From Mycolicibacter heraklionensis (lineage in GTDB: Bacteria > Actinomycetota > Actinomycetes > Mycobacteriales > Mycobacteriaceae): 64,000 nt of DNA. Both the position numbers and the translations under genes were made by a program. Position 1 is the stretch's first letter; each line of letters begins with the position of its first letter. The notes beneath the pieces were generated by a model that was not told where the DNA came from, searched no databases, and saw nothing but the letters and a program-made list of their open reading frames with translations. The stretch is taken from NCBI RefSeq assembly GCF_001021505.1, contig NZ_LDPO01000010.1, forward strand, positions 102,135 through 166,134, written 5' to 3'. Below are positions 11,916 through 21,344 of the stretch, piece by piece.

Positions 11916-12308
11916 TCAGGCCTGCCGGGTGAGCAGCACCGCCTGCTCGAACGGCAGCCGGGCAAAGACCCTCCGCGCCCGCGGGCTGACGTGCTCGGCC
12001 GCCTCTGCCTTGCTGACCACCCGCGGCTCGCTAACGCCGAAGGTCTTGCCGTGCCGGCGCATGGTGCCACCACCGGCGGCCGTGATGTTCTTCAGCCAGT
12101 CACGGTCCGGGCCGTAGGTGAGCAGGATGGCCACCCCGTCATTGGTGCTGAACACGGTCAGCGGGGTGCGATAGGGCTTGCCGGAGCGCCGCCCGACGTG
12201 CTCGAGGATTCCGAACGTCGGAGCCCAGCCGGCCCACATTCGCTGGATTGGGTTGGTGACATGCCGGTTGAACCGGGCCAGCCGTTGCGGTAGTTGCATG
12301 ATTGCCAT
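11916..12308 (-). CDS. F420-dependent nitroreductase-family protein (Ddn-like), copy 1
   Basis: A 130-residue paralogue of the downstream gene, sharing LEHVGRRSGKPYRTPLTVF, YGPDRDWLKNI and a terminal AVLLTR segment. ATG at 12308 is chosen; ATG at 12299 (residue 4) is also possible, and the frame extends to 12335 without homology. First gene of a cluster with the second copy and the JmjC-type oxygenase, divergent from hemL. Confidence 0.85.
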   Translation of the reverse strand: MAIMQLPQRLARFNRHVTNPIQRMWAGWAPTFGILEHVGRRSGKPYRTPLTVFSTNDGVAILLTYGPDRDWLKNITAAGGGTMRRHGKTFGVSEPRVVSKAEAAEHVSPRARRVFARLPFEQAVLLTRQA

Positions 12309-12391
12309 CCAACTCCGGGCACCGACCCACTTCAACCCTCAACTACACCCTGTAGTCGAGCGAGGTCGCGCGAGCTGGGACACTGGTCGCC

Positions 12392-13711
12392 GTGGGTAAT
12401 GCGGATCGAGCCACAGCGATGTCGGAGCGGTTGTTCGCCGAGGCCTGCGCGGTGATCCCCGGCGGCGTCAACTCACCGGTCCGGGCTTTCGCAGCGGTGG
12501 GGGGCACGCCCCGCTTCATCGCCGAAGGGCAGGGCTGCTGGCTGACCGACGCCGACGGCAACCGCTATGTGGACCTGGTCTGCTCCTGGGGGCCGATGAT
12601 CCTGGGCCACGCGCACCCCGCGGTGGTCGACGCGGTTCGCGACGCCGTCGGGACCGGCCTGTCGTTCGGGGCACCTACTCGCGGCGAGACCGAGCTGGTG
12701 ACCGAGATCATCGCCCGGGTACCGGCGGTGGACAAGCTCCGGCTGGTCAACTCCGGCACCGAAGCCACCATGAGCGCGCTGCGGCTGGCTCGCGGCTTCA
12801 CCGGACGGTCCAAGGTCGTCAAGTTCTCCGGCTGCTATCACGGCCACGTCGACGCGCTGCTCGCCGACGCCGGCTCCGGGGTCGCCACCCTGGCGCTGCC
12901 GTCGTCGCCGGGGGTCACCGGCGCCACCGCCGCCGACACGATTGTTTTGCCCTACAACGACGTCGACGCCGTCCGGAAGGCCTTCGCCGAGTTCGGCGAC
13001 CAGATCGCCGCCGTCATCACCGAGGCCAGCCCCGGCAACATGGGCGTGGTGCCACCGGCGCCCGGCTTCAACGCCGAGCTGCGGACGATCACGAGCGAGC
13101 ACGGGGCGCTGCTGATCATCGATGAGGTGATGACGGGCTTTCGGGTGAGCAGAAGCGGTTGGTATGGCATTGATCCGGTGGACGCCGACCTGTTCACCTT
13201 CGGCAAGGTGATCAGCGGTGGGCTGCCGGCCGCGGCATTCGGTGGCCGCGCCGAGGTGATGGACCGGCTGGCGCCGCTGGGGCCGGTCTACCAGGCCGGC
13301 ACGCTGTCGGGAAACCCGGTGGCCACCGCCGCCGGTCTGGCCACCCTGCGTGCCGCCGACGACGACGTCTACGCCGCGCTGGATAAGAACGCCGACCGAC
13401 TGACCGCGATGCTGGCCGAGGCGTTGACCGACGCCGGTGTGCCGCACCAGATTCCGCGGGCCGGGAACATGTTCAGCGTGTTCTTCGCCGACGAGCCGGT
13501 CACCGACTTCGCCGCCGCCCGCGCGAGTGCGACCTGGCGCTTCCCGGCGTTTTTCCACACCCTGCTCGAGGCCGGTGTCTACCTGCCCTGCAGTGCCTTC
13601 GAGGCGTGGTTCGTCTCGGCCGCGCTGACCGACGAGGCCTTCGAACAGATCGCTGCTGCGCTACCCGCCGCGGCACGTGCCGCCGCCACCACCGGAGAGC
13701 CGAAACCCTGA
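12392..13711 (+). CDS. hemL: glutamate-1-semialdehyde 2,1-aminomutase
   Basis: A 439-residue PLP enzyme that converts glutamate-1-semialdehyde to 5-aminolevulinate in the C5 pathway to haem. Family motifs are [12 protein letters not shown] at the N terminus, [45 protein letters not shown] and the PLP-lysine segment [16 protein letters not shown]. It aligns almost end to end with the M. tuberculosis HemL I remember. GTG at 12392 is the start. Its TGA overlaps the ATG of the next gene by one base, so it heads the operon that continues into cytochrome c biogenesis. Confidence 0.96.
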   Translation: MGNADRATAMSERLFAEACAVIPGGVNSPVRAFAAVGGTPRFIAEGQGCWLTDADGNRYVDLVCSWGPMILGHAHPAVVDAVRDAVGTGLSFGAPTRGETELVTEIIARVPAVDKLRLVNSGTEATMSALRLARGFTGRSKVVKFSGCYHGHVDALLADAGSGVATLALPSSPGVTGATAADTIVLPYNDVDAVRKAFAEFGDQIAAVITEASPGNMGVVPPAPGFNAELRTITSEHGALLIIDEVMTGFRVSRSGWYGIDPVDADLFTFGKVISGGLPAAAFGGRAEVMDRLAPLGPVYQAGTLSGNPVATAAGLATLRAADDDVYAALDKNADRLTAMLAEALTDAGVPHQIPRAGNMFSVFFADEPVTDFAAARASATWRFPAFFHTLLEAGVYLPCSAFEAWFVSAALTDEAFEQIAAALPAAARAAATTGEPKP

Positions 13712-14319
13712 TGGCAGAAGAAACCCGCGTCCACCTGATCCGCCACGGCGAGGTCCACAATCCCGACGGGATTCTCTATGGCCGGCTGCCCGGTTTCCGG
13801 CTCTCCGACACCGGCCGCGCCCAGGCCGTGGCCGCCGCCGAATTGCTGGCCGGCCGCGACATCGTCGCGGTGATCGCCTCGCCGCTGCAGCGCGCCCAGG
13901 AGACCGCCGCCCCGATCGCCGCCCGGCACAACCTGCCGATCGACACCGACCATGACCTGATCGAGTCGACCAATATCTTTGAGGGCAAGCGGGTTTCACC
14001 TGGCGACGGCGCCTGGCGCAACCCGCGGTTCTGGTGGCATCTGCGGAACCCGTTCACCCCGTCGTGGGGCGAGCCCTACGACCAGATCGCGGCCCGGATG
14101 GCCGCCGCGGTGAGTAATGCCCGCGCTCGCGCCGCCGGCCACGAGGTGGTGTGCGTCAGCCATCAGCTGCCGGTCTGGACCGCGCGCCAGCACCTCACCG
14201 GCAACCGGCTCTGGCACGACCCGCGCCGGCGCGAATGCGGCGTGGGTTCGGTGACTACGTTGATCTACGACGGTGACCTTCTCGTCGACGTCGATTACCA
14301 GGTTCCGGCCGGCGGCTGA
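13711..14319 (+). CDS. histidine phosphatase (phosphoglycerate mutase-like, Rv0525-like)
   Basis: A 202-residue histidine-phosphatase superfamily protein. The catalytic RHGE lies near the N terminus (HLIRHGEVHNPDG), the second histidine is in VCVSHQLPVW, and SPLQRAQET is the usual arginine-containing segment. The TGATG overlap with hemL argues for coupling. The conserved position between hemL and cytochrome c genes in mycobacteria suggests a role tied to that pathway, but the substrate is unknown. The longer frame back to 13606 lies within hemL. Confidence 0.88.
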   Translation: MAEETRVHLIRHGEVHNPDGILYGRLPGFRLSDTGRAQAVAAAELLAGRDIVAVIASPLQRAQETAAPIAARHNLPIDTDHDLIESTNIFEGKRVSPGDGAWRNPRFWWHLRNPFTPSWGEPYDQIAARMAAAVSNARARAAGHEVVCVSHQLPVWTARQHLTGNRLWHDPRRRECGVGSVTTLIYDGDLLVDVDYQVPAGG

Positions 14320-14321
14320 CG

Positions 14322-14912
14322 ATGCGGGCAGTGCTGATCGTCGGGGCAGTGCTGGCCGCCCTGATCTCGGGCTGCTCGGTCGGCGACGACGCCGTCACGC
14401 ACGGCGGAACGTTCGAGTTCGTCTCCCCCGGCGGCAAGACCGACATCTTCTACGACCCACCGGACACCCGCGGCCGGCCCGGCCCGATCTCCGGGCCCGA
14501 CCTGATGGACCCGTCACGCACCATCGGCGTCGACGACTTCGGTGGCAAGGTCGTCGTCGTCAATGTGTGGGGGCAGTGGTGCGGACCGTGTCGTACTGAA
14601 ATCAGCCAATTGCAAAAGGTTTACGACGACACCCGCGCCCAGGGTGTCGCTTTCCTGGGCATCGATGTCCGCGACCCCGAGCCGCAGGCGTCCCGCGACT
14701 TCATCTCCGACCGCCGCATCACCTATCCGTCGATCTACGACCCGGCGATGCGCACCATGATCGCGTTCGGCGGTCGCTACCCCTCGTCGGTGATCCCGGC
14801 GACCATGGTGCTCGACCGCCAGCACCGGGTGGCGGCGGTGTTCCTCCGCGAAGTACTCGCCGAAGACCTGCAGCCCGTCGTGCAGCGGCTGGCTGCCGAG
14901 GCGGCGCCGTGA
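14322..14912 (+). CDS. TlpA/ResA-like thioredoxin-fold lipoprotein (Rv0526-like)
   Basis: A 196-residue protein with a lipoprotein signal ending in LISGC (Cys 18) and a thioredoxin fold with the active site WCGPC at 86-90. It is expected on the outer face of the membrane, reducing apocytochrome c cysteines before haem attachment as ResA/CcmG does. Pro in VIPATMVLD is the usual cis-proline region. It overlaps the ccdA start by 4 bp. CcdA would supply its electrons. Confidence 0.92.
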   Translation: MRAVLIVGAVLAALISGCSVGDDAVTHGGTFEFVSPGGKTDIFYDPPDTRGRPGPISGPDLMDPSRTIGVDDFGGKVVVVNVWGQWCGPCRTEISQLQKVYDDTRAQGVAFLGIDVRDPEPQASRDFISDRRITYPSIYDPAMRTMIAFGGRYPSSVIPATMVLDRQHRVAAVFLREVLAEDLQPVVQRLAAEAAP

Positions 14913-15688
14913 GCGGCTTCACCGCTACCGCCACCACCGGTCCGCTGCTGTTGGCCGTCGCCGTGTCGGCCCTGGCCGGGCTGGTGTCGTTCGCCTCGCC
15001 GTGCGTCGTCCCGTTGGTGCCGGGCTACCTGTCCTACCTGGCGGCCGTGGTGGGCGTCGACGAAACTCCAAGGGCCGGTGCGCTCGAGCCCCCGCCGGGC
15101 GCGAGGTGGCGCGTCGCGGGGTCGGCGGCGCTGTTCGTCGCCGGGTTCACCGCGGTGTTCCTGCTGGGCTCGGTGGCCGTGCTGGGCATGACCACCACGT
15201 TGATCACCAACCAGGTGCTGCTGCAGCGAGTCGGCGGCGCGGTGACGATCCTGATGGGCCTGGTGTTCGTCGGCTTCGTCCCGGCGCTGCAGCGGCAAGT
15301 CCGCTTCACCCCGCAGCAGCTGTCCACCGTGTTCGGGGCGCCGCTGCTGGGCGCGGTGTTCGCGCTCGGCTGGACCCCGTGCCTGGGGCCGACCCTGACC
15401 GGGGTGATCGCGGTCGCCTCGACCACCGACGGCGCCGGGGTCGCCCGGGGCGTGGTGCTGGTGATCGCCTACTGCCTGGGCCTGGGCATCCCGTTCGTGG
15501 CGCTGGCGTTCGGGTCGGCCAGCGCGGTGGCCGGGCTCGGTTGGTTGCGCCGGCACACCCGCGCGATCCAGGTCCTGGGCGGAGTGTTGCTGATCGCGGT
15601 CGGGCTCGCCCTGGTCACCGGGGTGTGGGACCACTTCGTGGCCGCGGTCCGCGACGGGCTGGTCTCCGACGTCAGGCTGCCGATCTGA
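14909..15688 (+). CDS. ccdA: cytochrome c biogenesis protein CcdA
   Basis: A 259-residue membrane protein with about six helices. It passes electrons from cytoplasmic thioredoxin to the ResA-like lipoprotein encoded just upstream. The two conserved membrane cysteines are in FASPCVVPLVPGYLSYL and LGWTPCLGPTL. ATGA-type overlaps with both neighbours show tight coupling. It corresponds to Rv0527. Confidence 0.94.
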   Translation: MSGFTATATTGPLLLAVAVSALAGLVSFASPCVVPLVPGYLSYLAAVVGVDETPRAGALEPPPGARWRVAGSAALFVAGFTAVFLLGSVAVLGMTTTLITNQVLLQRVGGAVTILMGLVFVGFVPALQRQVRFTPQQLSTVFGAPLLGAVFALGWTPCLGPTLTGVIAVASTTDGAGVARGVVLVIAYCLGLGIPFVALAFGSASAVAGLGWLRRHTRAIQVLGGVLLIAVGLALVTGVWDHFVAAVRDGLVSDVRLPI

Positions 15689-17262
15689 TGGCCGCCACCA
15701 CTTCGCTGCTCGCGTGGATCCGCAACACCTGGCGGGCGCTGACCTCGATGGGCACCGCGCTGGTGCTGCTGGTGCTGCTGGCACTGGCCGCCATCCCCGG
15801 GGCACTGCTGCCGCAACGCAGCCTCAACGCCGCCAAGGTCGAGGAGTACCTGGCGCTGCACCCGGTGCTGGGCCCGCTATTGGAACGCGTGCAGGCGTTC
15901 GACGTCTTTTCCAGCTTCTGGTTCACCGCCATCTACGTGCTGCTGTGCGTGTCGCTGATCGGCTGCCTGACTCCGCGGACCCTGGAGCACCTGCGCAACC
16001 TGCGCGCCACCCCGGTCGCCGCACCGCGCAACCTGTCCCGGCTGCCCAAGCACGCCAGCGCGCAGCTGACCGGTGACGCCGGCGAGCTCGGCGCCCGGAT
16101 GGCCGCAGAGTTGCGCGGCTGGCGGCGGATCACCCGCTCCTCGGACAGCGTCGCCGGCGGCATTGAGATCTCGGCGGAGAAGGGCTATCTGCGCGAATTC
16201 GGCAATCTGATCTTCCATTTCGCGCTACTGGGGCTGCTGGCCGCCGTCGCGCTCGGCCGCATGTTCGGCTACGAGGGCAACGTGATGGTGATCGCCGACG
16301 GCGGACCGGGATTCTGCTCGGCGTCGCCGGCCGCGTTCGACTCGTTCCGCGCCGGCGCCACCGTCGACGGGACCAAGCTGCACCCGCTGTGCGTGCGGGT
16401 CAACGACTTCACCGCCGACTATCTGGTCTCCGGGCTGGCCACCTCCTTCACCGCGCATATCGACTACCAGGCCGGCGAAGACCTGCGCACCGACCACTGG
16501 CGGCCCTACCTGCTGGAGGTCAACCATCCGCTGCGGGTCGGCGGCGTGCGGGCGTACCTGCAGGGCCACGGCTACGCACCCACGTTCACCGTGACTTTCC
16601 CGGACGGTCAGATCCGCACTCAGACGGTGCAGTTCCGCCCGGACAACCCGCTGACCCTGTTGTCGTCGGGTGCGGTCCGGATCGACCCCCCGGCCGGGGT
16701 CTACCCCGACGCCGCCGAGCGCCGCAAGCACCAGATCGGCATCCAGGGGTTGTTCGCGCCGACCGAACAGCTCGACAACCGGTTGCTGTCGTCGGCGTTC
16801 CCCGCGATGAACGACCCGGCGGTCGCGATCGACGTCTACCGCGGCGACACCGGGCTCGACACCGGCCGGCCGCAGAGCCTGTTCACGCTGGATTCCCGGT
16901 TGATCGACCAGGGCCGGCTGACCAAGGTGGCGCGGTCCAACCTGAAGGCCGGTGAACAGATCCGCCTCGATGACGGCACCAGGGTGCGCTTCGACGGTGC
17001 GGTGCCGTTCGTCAACATCCAGGTGTCGCACGACCCCGCTGAGATCTGGGTGCTGGTGTTCGCGATGACGATGATGGCGGGACTGGTGGTGTCGCTGGTG
17101 GTGCGCCGCCGCCGGATCTGGATCCGGATCACGCCCGCGGAACCCGTGCGGCAGGCCGGTACGGTGAACGTCGAGCTAGGCGGGCTGGCTCGCACCGACA
17201 ACTCCGGCTGGGGTGACGAGTTCGAGCGTCTCAGCGCGCGGCTGTTCGGCAAGGAGATCTAG
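15688..17262 (+). CDS. resB: cytochrome c biogenesis protein ResB
   Basis: A 524-residue ResB/Ccs1 protein of System II cytochrome c maturation. N-terminal helices (about 19-45, 75-95 and 170-190) are followed by a large extracytoplasmic domain and a last helix near 450-475 with an RRRR stop-transfer. Family features are LLPQRSLN and EKGYLREFGNLIFHFALLG. With CcsA it forms the haem-handling synthase. ATG at 15688 overlaps the ccdA stop by one base. Corresponds to Rv0528. Confidence 0.93.
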   Translation: MAATTSLLAWIRNTWRALTSMGTALVLLVLLALAAIPGALLPQRSLNAAKVEEYLALHPVLGPLLERVQAFDVFSSFWFTAIYVLLCVSLIGCLTPRTLEHLRNLRATPVAAPRNLSRLPKHASAQLTGDAGELGARMAAELRGWRRITRSSDSVAGGIEISAEKGYLREFGNLIFHFALLGLLAAVALGRMFGYEGNVMVIADGGPGFCSASPAAFDSFRAGATVDGTKLHPLCVRVNDFTADYLVSGLATSFTAHIDYQAGEDLRTDHWRPYLLEVNHPLRVGGVRAYLQGHGYAPTFTVTFPDGQIRTQTVQFRPDNPLTLLSSGAVRIDPPAGVYPDAAERRKHQIGIQGLFAPTEQLDNRLLSSAFPAMNDPAVAIDVYRGDTGLDTGRPQSLFTLDSRLIDQGRLTKVARSNLKAGEQIRLDDGTRVRFDGAVPFVNIQVSHDPAEIWVLVFAMTMMAGLVVSLVVRRRRIWIRITPAEPVRQAGTVNVELGGLARTDNSGWGDEFERLSARLFGKEI

Positions 17263-18240
17263 ATGAATACCACGCACATCGACGTCGGGCTGGCGCGCTA
17301 CTCCGACTGGGCGTTCACCTCGGCGATGGTCGTGCTGGTCATCGCAATGCTGCTACTGGCCGTCGAACTGGCCACCAGCCGGGCCCGCACACCCGCCGAG
17401 GCCGAGCTGGTTCCCGCCGGCGGTGTGCGCCCCGACAGCGCCACCCCGGGCGTGGTGCTCGCTGCGCAGCGACGGCCCCTGGGCGAGCGGGTGGGCCGCG
17501 CCGGACTGGCCCTGGTCTACCTGGGCATCGCCCTGTTGCTGGCCTGCATCGTGTTCCGCGGTGCCGCCACGCTGCGCCCGCCGTGGGGCAACATGTACGA
17601 ATTCATCAACCTGACCTGCTTCTCCGGGCTGGTGGCGTCCGCGGTCGCGCTGCGCAGGCCGCAACACCGCAACCTGTGGGTGTTCGTGCTGCTGCCGGTG
17701 CTGATCCTGCTGACGGTCTCCGGGCGCTGGCTCTACGCCACGGCCGCGCCGGTCATGCCCGCACTGCAGTCCTACTGGCTGCCGATCCACGTGTCAGTGG
17801 TCAGCATCGGCTCCGGGGTGTTCTTGGTGGCCGGGGTGGCCAGCATCCTCTTTCTGATCCGCTCGTCGCGGCTCAGTGACCCCGACGCCCCGGGGGCGCT
17901 GGCCCGGATGGTGCGCCGGCTGCCCGATGCGCAAACCCTGGACCGCATCGCCTACCGGACCACGATCTTCGCTTTCCCGGTGTTCGGCTTCGGTGTGATC
18001 TTCGGCGCGATCTGGGCCGAGGGCGCCTGGGGCCGCTACTGGGGCTGGGATCCCAAGGAGACGGTGTCGTTCATCGCCTGGGTCGTCTACGCCGCCTACC
18101 TGCATGCCAGGTCGACGGCCGGATGGCGCGACTACAAGGCGGCGTGGATCAACGTCGTGGGCTTCGCGGCGATGATCTTCAACCTGTTTTTCGTCAATCT
18201 GGTGACCGTCGGCCTGCACTCGTATGCCGGAGTCGGCTAA
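17263..18240 (+). CDS. ccsA: cytochrome c synthase subunit CcsA (CcsB family)
   Basis: A 325-residue membrane protein with eight or so helices and the tryptophan-rich haem-binding WWD-type motif (WGRYWGWDPKET). Conserved histidines lie in LPIHVSVVSIG and in the closing VGLHSYAG. It carries haem across the membrane and, with ResB, joins it to apocytochrome c. It begins at the base after the resB stop. Last gene of the hemL-ccsA operon; corresponds to Rv0529. Confidence 0.94.
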   Translation: MNTTHIDVGLARYSDWAFTSAMVVLVIAMLLLAVELATSRARTPAEAELVPAGGVRPDSATPGVVLAAQRRPLGERVGRAGLALVYLGIALLLACIVFRGAATLRPPWGNMYEFINLTCFSGLVASAVALRRPQHRNLWVFVLLPVLILLTVSGRWLYATAAPVMPALQSYWLPIHVSVVSIGSGVFLVAGVASILFLIRSSRLSDPDAPGALARMVRRLPDAQTLDRIAYRTTIFAFPVFGFGVIFGAIWAEGAWGRYWGWDPKETVSFIAWVVYAAYLHARSTAGWRDYKAAWINVVGFAAMIFNLFFVNLVTVGLHSYAGVG

Positions 18241-18331
18241 TCCAGCTGACAGATTCCTTTATGACAGCTGCGCTACCCTGCGGTTACCGACGTCCATTGA
18301 CGTCCTAACCAGTGCGACAGGGGAGATACAC

Positions 18332-19663
18332 GTGTCCGACCATGCACCCGGTGATGTCACTGCGGGCCACGACGTGACGGATCATCCGACCACCCAGTTC
18401 CGGCCGTTACAGCACGTCAGCGAGGCTGCTGACCGCCCAGCGGACGCATCGGAGTCCGGGGCCACCGGGTCGTTCAACCAGCGCCCCGAGGGAGGCGAGA
18501 CCCGCTCCTTCGGTGGCTTCCGCACCGAGCGCCGGTTCTCCGAGCCGGTCGACCCGTGGCCGCCGGCGCCCGCGGACACCCCGCCCCAGCAACAGTCCTG
18601 GAACCCCAACCCATCGCCCACCTGGGTCCCCCAGCCCATGGAGAACCCCGCTCCGGTCTACTACAGCGGCAGCCCCGGCGGTGCCGGACAGGCCCCGTAT
18701 CGTGCCTCCGAGCCCATCGCCCCGTTCTCGGATCTGTCCACCACCTCGCTGCTGCGGCAGGTCAAGCCGCCGCCGACGTCGGGTTGGCGCCGCCTGCTCT
18801 ACGTGCTGTCCGGCCAGCTGATCAACGTCGGGGAGAGCCCGCGAACCACCCGTTTCAACGACTTGGTGGTGCAGGTGAACCGGCCGCTGCAGGGCTGCCA
18901 CCGGATCGCGGTGCTGTCGCTGAAGGGCGGTGTCGGCAAGACCACCATCACCGCGACCCTGGGGGCCACGTTCGCCTCCATCCGCGGCGACCGGGTGGTC
19001 GCCGTGGACGCCAACCCCGACCGCGGCACGCTGAACCAGAAGGTGCCGATGGAGACGCCGGCCACGGTGCGGCACCTGCTGCGCGACGCCGAAGGCATCC
19101 AGCGCTACAGCGATGTCCGCAGCTACACCAACCAGGGCCCCAGCCGCCTGGAGGTGCTCGCCTCCGACAGCGACCCGGCGGTCTCGGAAGCGTTCAGCGC
19201 CGAGGACTACGCCAGCACCCTGCAGGTGCTGGAGCGGTTCTACAGCCTGGTCCTCACCGACTGCGGCACCGGTCTGATGCACTCGGCCATGTCAGCGGTG
19301 CTCGCGAAGGCCGACACCATGATCGTGGTCAGTTCCGGTTCGGTCGACGGCGCTCGCAGTGCCTCGGCGACGCTGGACTGGCTCGACGCGCACGGCCACG
19401 AGGACCTGGTGCGTAACTCGATCGCGGTGATCAACGCGGTGCGGCCACGCTCGGGCAAGGTCGACATGCAGAAGGTGGTCGACCACTTCTCGCGGCGCTG
19501 CCGCGCGGTGCGGTTGGTGCCCTTCGACCCGCACCTGGAAGAAGGCGCGGAGATCGATCTGATGCGGCTGAAGCGGGAGACCCGCGAGGCGCTCGTCGAG
19601 CTGGCTGCGGTGGTCGCCGAGGCGTTCCCGGGCGACGACCGGTTCAACCAGCACTTCGTGTAG
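18332..19663 (+). CDS. MinD/ParA-like ATPase with disordered N terminus (Rv0530-like)
   Basis: A 443-residue protein. The first about 170 residues are proline/glycine-rich and probably disordered. The rest is a SIMIBI-class ATPase with a deviant Walker A KGGVGKTTITATLG, a switch-type VDANPDRGT and LVLTDCGTG. The architecture resembles ESX-associated MinD-like proteins (EspI type) and Rv0530. GTG at 18332 is chosen because GGGGAG lies about 9 bp upstream; the frame is open back into ccsA. Likely a positioning or regulatory ATPase; the partner is unknown. Confidence 0.83.
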   Translation: MSDHAPGDVTAGHDVTDHPTTQFRPLQHVSEAADRPADASESGATGSFNQRPEGGETRSFGGFRTERRFSEPVDPWPPAPADTPPQQQSWNPNPSPTWVPQPMENPAPVYYSGSPGGAGQAPYRASEPIAPFSDLSTTSLLRQVKPPPTSGWRRLLYVLSGQLINVGESPRTTRFNDLVVQVNRPLQGCHRIAVLSLKGGVGKTTITATLGATFASIRGDRVVAVDANPDRGTLNQKVPMETPATVRHLLRDAEGIQRYSDVRSYTNQGPSRLEVLASDSDPAVSEAFSAEDYASTLQVLERFYSLVLTDCGTGLMHSAMSAVLAKADTMIVVSSGSVDGARSASATLDWLDAHGHEDLVRNSIAVINAVRPRSGKVDMQKVVDHFSRRCRAVRLVPFDPHLEEGAEIDLMRLKRETREALVELAAVVAEAFPGDDRFNQHFV

Positions 19664-19693
19664 GTCGGGGCCTGATTCAGGGGTGCGGCAGGC

Positions 19694-19843
19694 CTAGGGC
19701 TGGTTGTCGCCGTGGCTGATCCGCCAGAGAAATTCCGGGTCGTCGTCCGGACCGATCACGCGGGTCTTCGGCCGGGCACGGATGGCGCGCAGGCTGAGGT
19801 AGAGCAGCGTTCCCAGGGTCAGGACGAGGAGCAGGTAGAGCAC
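19694..19843 (-). CDS. 49-aa single-TM membrane protein (Rv0530A-like)
   Basis: A short reading frame with one N-terminal membrane helix (LYLLLVLTLGTLLYLSL) and a charged cytoplasmic tail ending in WRISHGDNQP. GTG at 19843 has a full AGGAGG at 19852-19857, spacing 8 nt; another GTG at 19852-19850 overlaps that AGGAGG and is unlikely. A gene of this size and place is annotated in M. tuberculosis as Rv0530A, from memory. Function is unknown. Confidence 0.72.
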   Translation of the reverse strand: MLYLLLVLTLGTLLYLSLRAIRARPKTRVIGPDDDPEFLWRISHGDNQP

Positions 19844-19919
19844 TCGCGACACCTCCTGGCGCCGAATATACCGTTAGCGTCGTCCTGGCCGGTCCAGCCC
19901 GCCAGTAGGCTTGATCACC

Positions 19920-20216
19920 GTGGCGACAGGTCGGGCCCCGTTGGGCCGTGCGGTAGTCGATGTGGCGGTGTACACGGCGGCGCGGCTGGCGCTGGTGGTT
20001 GTGCTGACGGCGGTGATCTACGGGCTGGGCCGGCTGCTCGGGCTCAGCGATTTTCCGCCGATCATCGCTGCGATGCTGGCCCTGATCGTGGCGCTGCCGT
20101 TGGGGATGTGGATCTTCACGCCGCTGCGTAAGCGGGCGACCGAGAGCTTGACCGTGGCCGGCGAGCGACGCCGCCGGGCACGCGAGGAACTGCAGGCCCG
20201 ACTGCGCGGGGAGTAA
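19920..20216 (+). CDS. small membrane protein, DUF4229-like (Rv0531-like)
   Basis: About 98 residues with two hydrophobic helices (about 13-37 and 43-62) and a strongly basic C-terminal coil rich in arginine and glutamate (ERRRRAREELQARL). It fits the small actinobacterial DUF4229 membrane family and the Rv0531 position. GTG at 19920 is preferred over TTG at 19911. It is the last core gene before the insertion sequence. Confidence 0.75.
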   Translation: MATGRAPLGRAVVDVAVYTAARLALVVVLTAVIYGLGRLLGLSDFPPIIAAMLALIVALPLGMWIFTPLRKRATESLTVAGERRRRAREELQARLRGE

Positions 20217-20234
20217 CCGCCCCCGTTGATGCGA

Positions 20235-20249
20235 TGAAGGGGCGGGGCC
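20235..20249 (+). repeat. left subterminal inverted repeat of the IS
   Basis: TGAAGGGGCGGGGCC, the exact reverse complement of 21728-21742. It lies 70 bp before the transposase start. Confidence 0.85.
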
Positions 20250-20318
20250 TCCGCTCCTCGTGACGTTCCCGGCGGATGCTGGGGGTGTCACTACCAATCA
20301 CGTGTTGGGAGGCCCCTA

Positions 20319-21344
20319 ATGAGCGAGTATGCCGGAAAACAGTTCGTCGGGATTGACCTGCATCGGCAGCGGTCGGTGATCGTCCGTCAGACCGATACCG
20401 GGGAGCAGCTTGCGGCGGTGCGCATCGTCAACGATCCAGTGGCGTTGGCGTTGGAGATCGAGCGGGCGGGGCCTGATCCGGAGGTGGTGCTCGAAGCCAC
20501 TTACGGCTGGTATTGGGCGGTCGACGTTCTGCAAGCCGCAGGTGTCAGTGTTCATTTGGCGCACCCGCTGGGTGTCAAAGGGTTTCGGTATCGGCGGGTC
20601 AAAAACGATGTGCGTGACGCCGCCGATCTGGCGGATCTGCTGCGAATGAATCGGCTGCCGGAGGCTTGGATCGCGCCGCCGGCAACGCGGGAACTGCGTG
20701 AACTGGTCCGTTACCGCGCCAAATTGGTGGCCCTGCGCTCGGGGCTTAAAGCGCAGGTGCATGCGGTGTTGGCCAAGGCTGGGGTGTTGATCGTTGCGAC
20801 GGATCTGTTCGGCGCCACTGCCCGCAAGCGCCTAGAACGCACCCCGCTAGCTGGGGTGTATGCCCAGCGGGTGGCCTCACTGCTGCATCTGATCGACATC
20901 CTCGATGCCGAGCAGAGCGCGTTGTCTGACCGAATCGCCACAGAGCTGCACCGCCACGCCGGTTACCGCGCGATCCAAGAGCTGCCGGGTGTGGGACCGA
21001 TCTTGGCGGCCGTCTTCGTCGCCGAGATCGGCGACGTGCACCGCTTCACCCGCCCGCAGCAGTTGTGTTCCTGGGCAGGGCTGACACCGCGGCACTATGA
21101 GTCCGACACCGTGGTGCATCGCGGGCACATCACCAAGCAAGGCTCGAAACTGGTCCGCTGGGCAGCAATCGAGGCAGTGCAACGCCACCAGCCCACGGCC
21201 AAGATCGCCGCTGACAAAGAGCGGATCGCCGCCCGGCGAGGCACCAACATCGCCAAGGTCGCCGCGGGCCGCAAGCTACTCACCCTGATCTATTACGGCC
21301 TACGCGACGAACACATTCGTGCGCTGGCCAAGGACGCAGCGTGA
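20319..21344 (+). CDS. IS110-family DEDD/serine recombinase
   Basis: A 341-residue transposase. The N-terminal RuvC-like DEDD domain shows Asp 13 (VGIDLHRQ), Glu 59 (VLEATYGWYW) and the KNDVRDAADLADLL aspartates at about 97-103. The C-terminal IS116/IS110/IS902 domain shows ELPGVGPILAAVFVAEIGD and CSWAGLTP, and HITKQGSKLVRW carries the candidate catalytic serine. Members of this family are directed to donor and target by a structured RNA encoded by the element. The ORF looks intact. ATG at 20319 follows GGGAGG. Confidence 0.93.
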   Translation: MSEYAGKQFVGIDLHRQRSVIVRQTDTGEQLAAVRIVNDPVALALEIERAGPDPEVVLEATYGWYWAVDVLQAAGVSVHLAHPLGVKGFRYRRVKNDVRDAADLADLLRMNRLPEAWIAPPATRELRELVRYRAKLVALRSGLKAQVHAVLAKAGVLIVATDLFGATARKRLERTPLAGVYAQRVASLLHLIDILDAEQSALSDRIATELHRHAGYRAIQELPGVGPILAAVFVAEIGDVHRFTRPQQLCSWAGLTPRHYESDTVVHRGHITKQGSKLVRWAAIEAVQRHQPTAKIAADKERIAARRGTNIAKVAAGRKLLTLIYYGLRDEHIRALAKDAA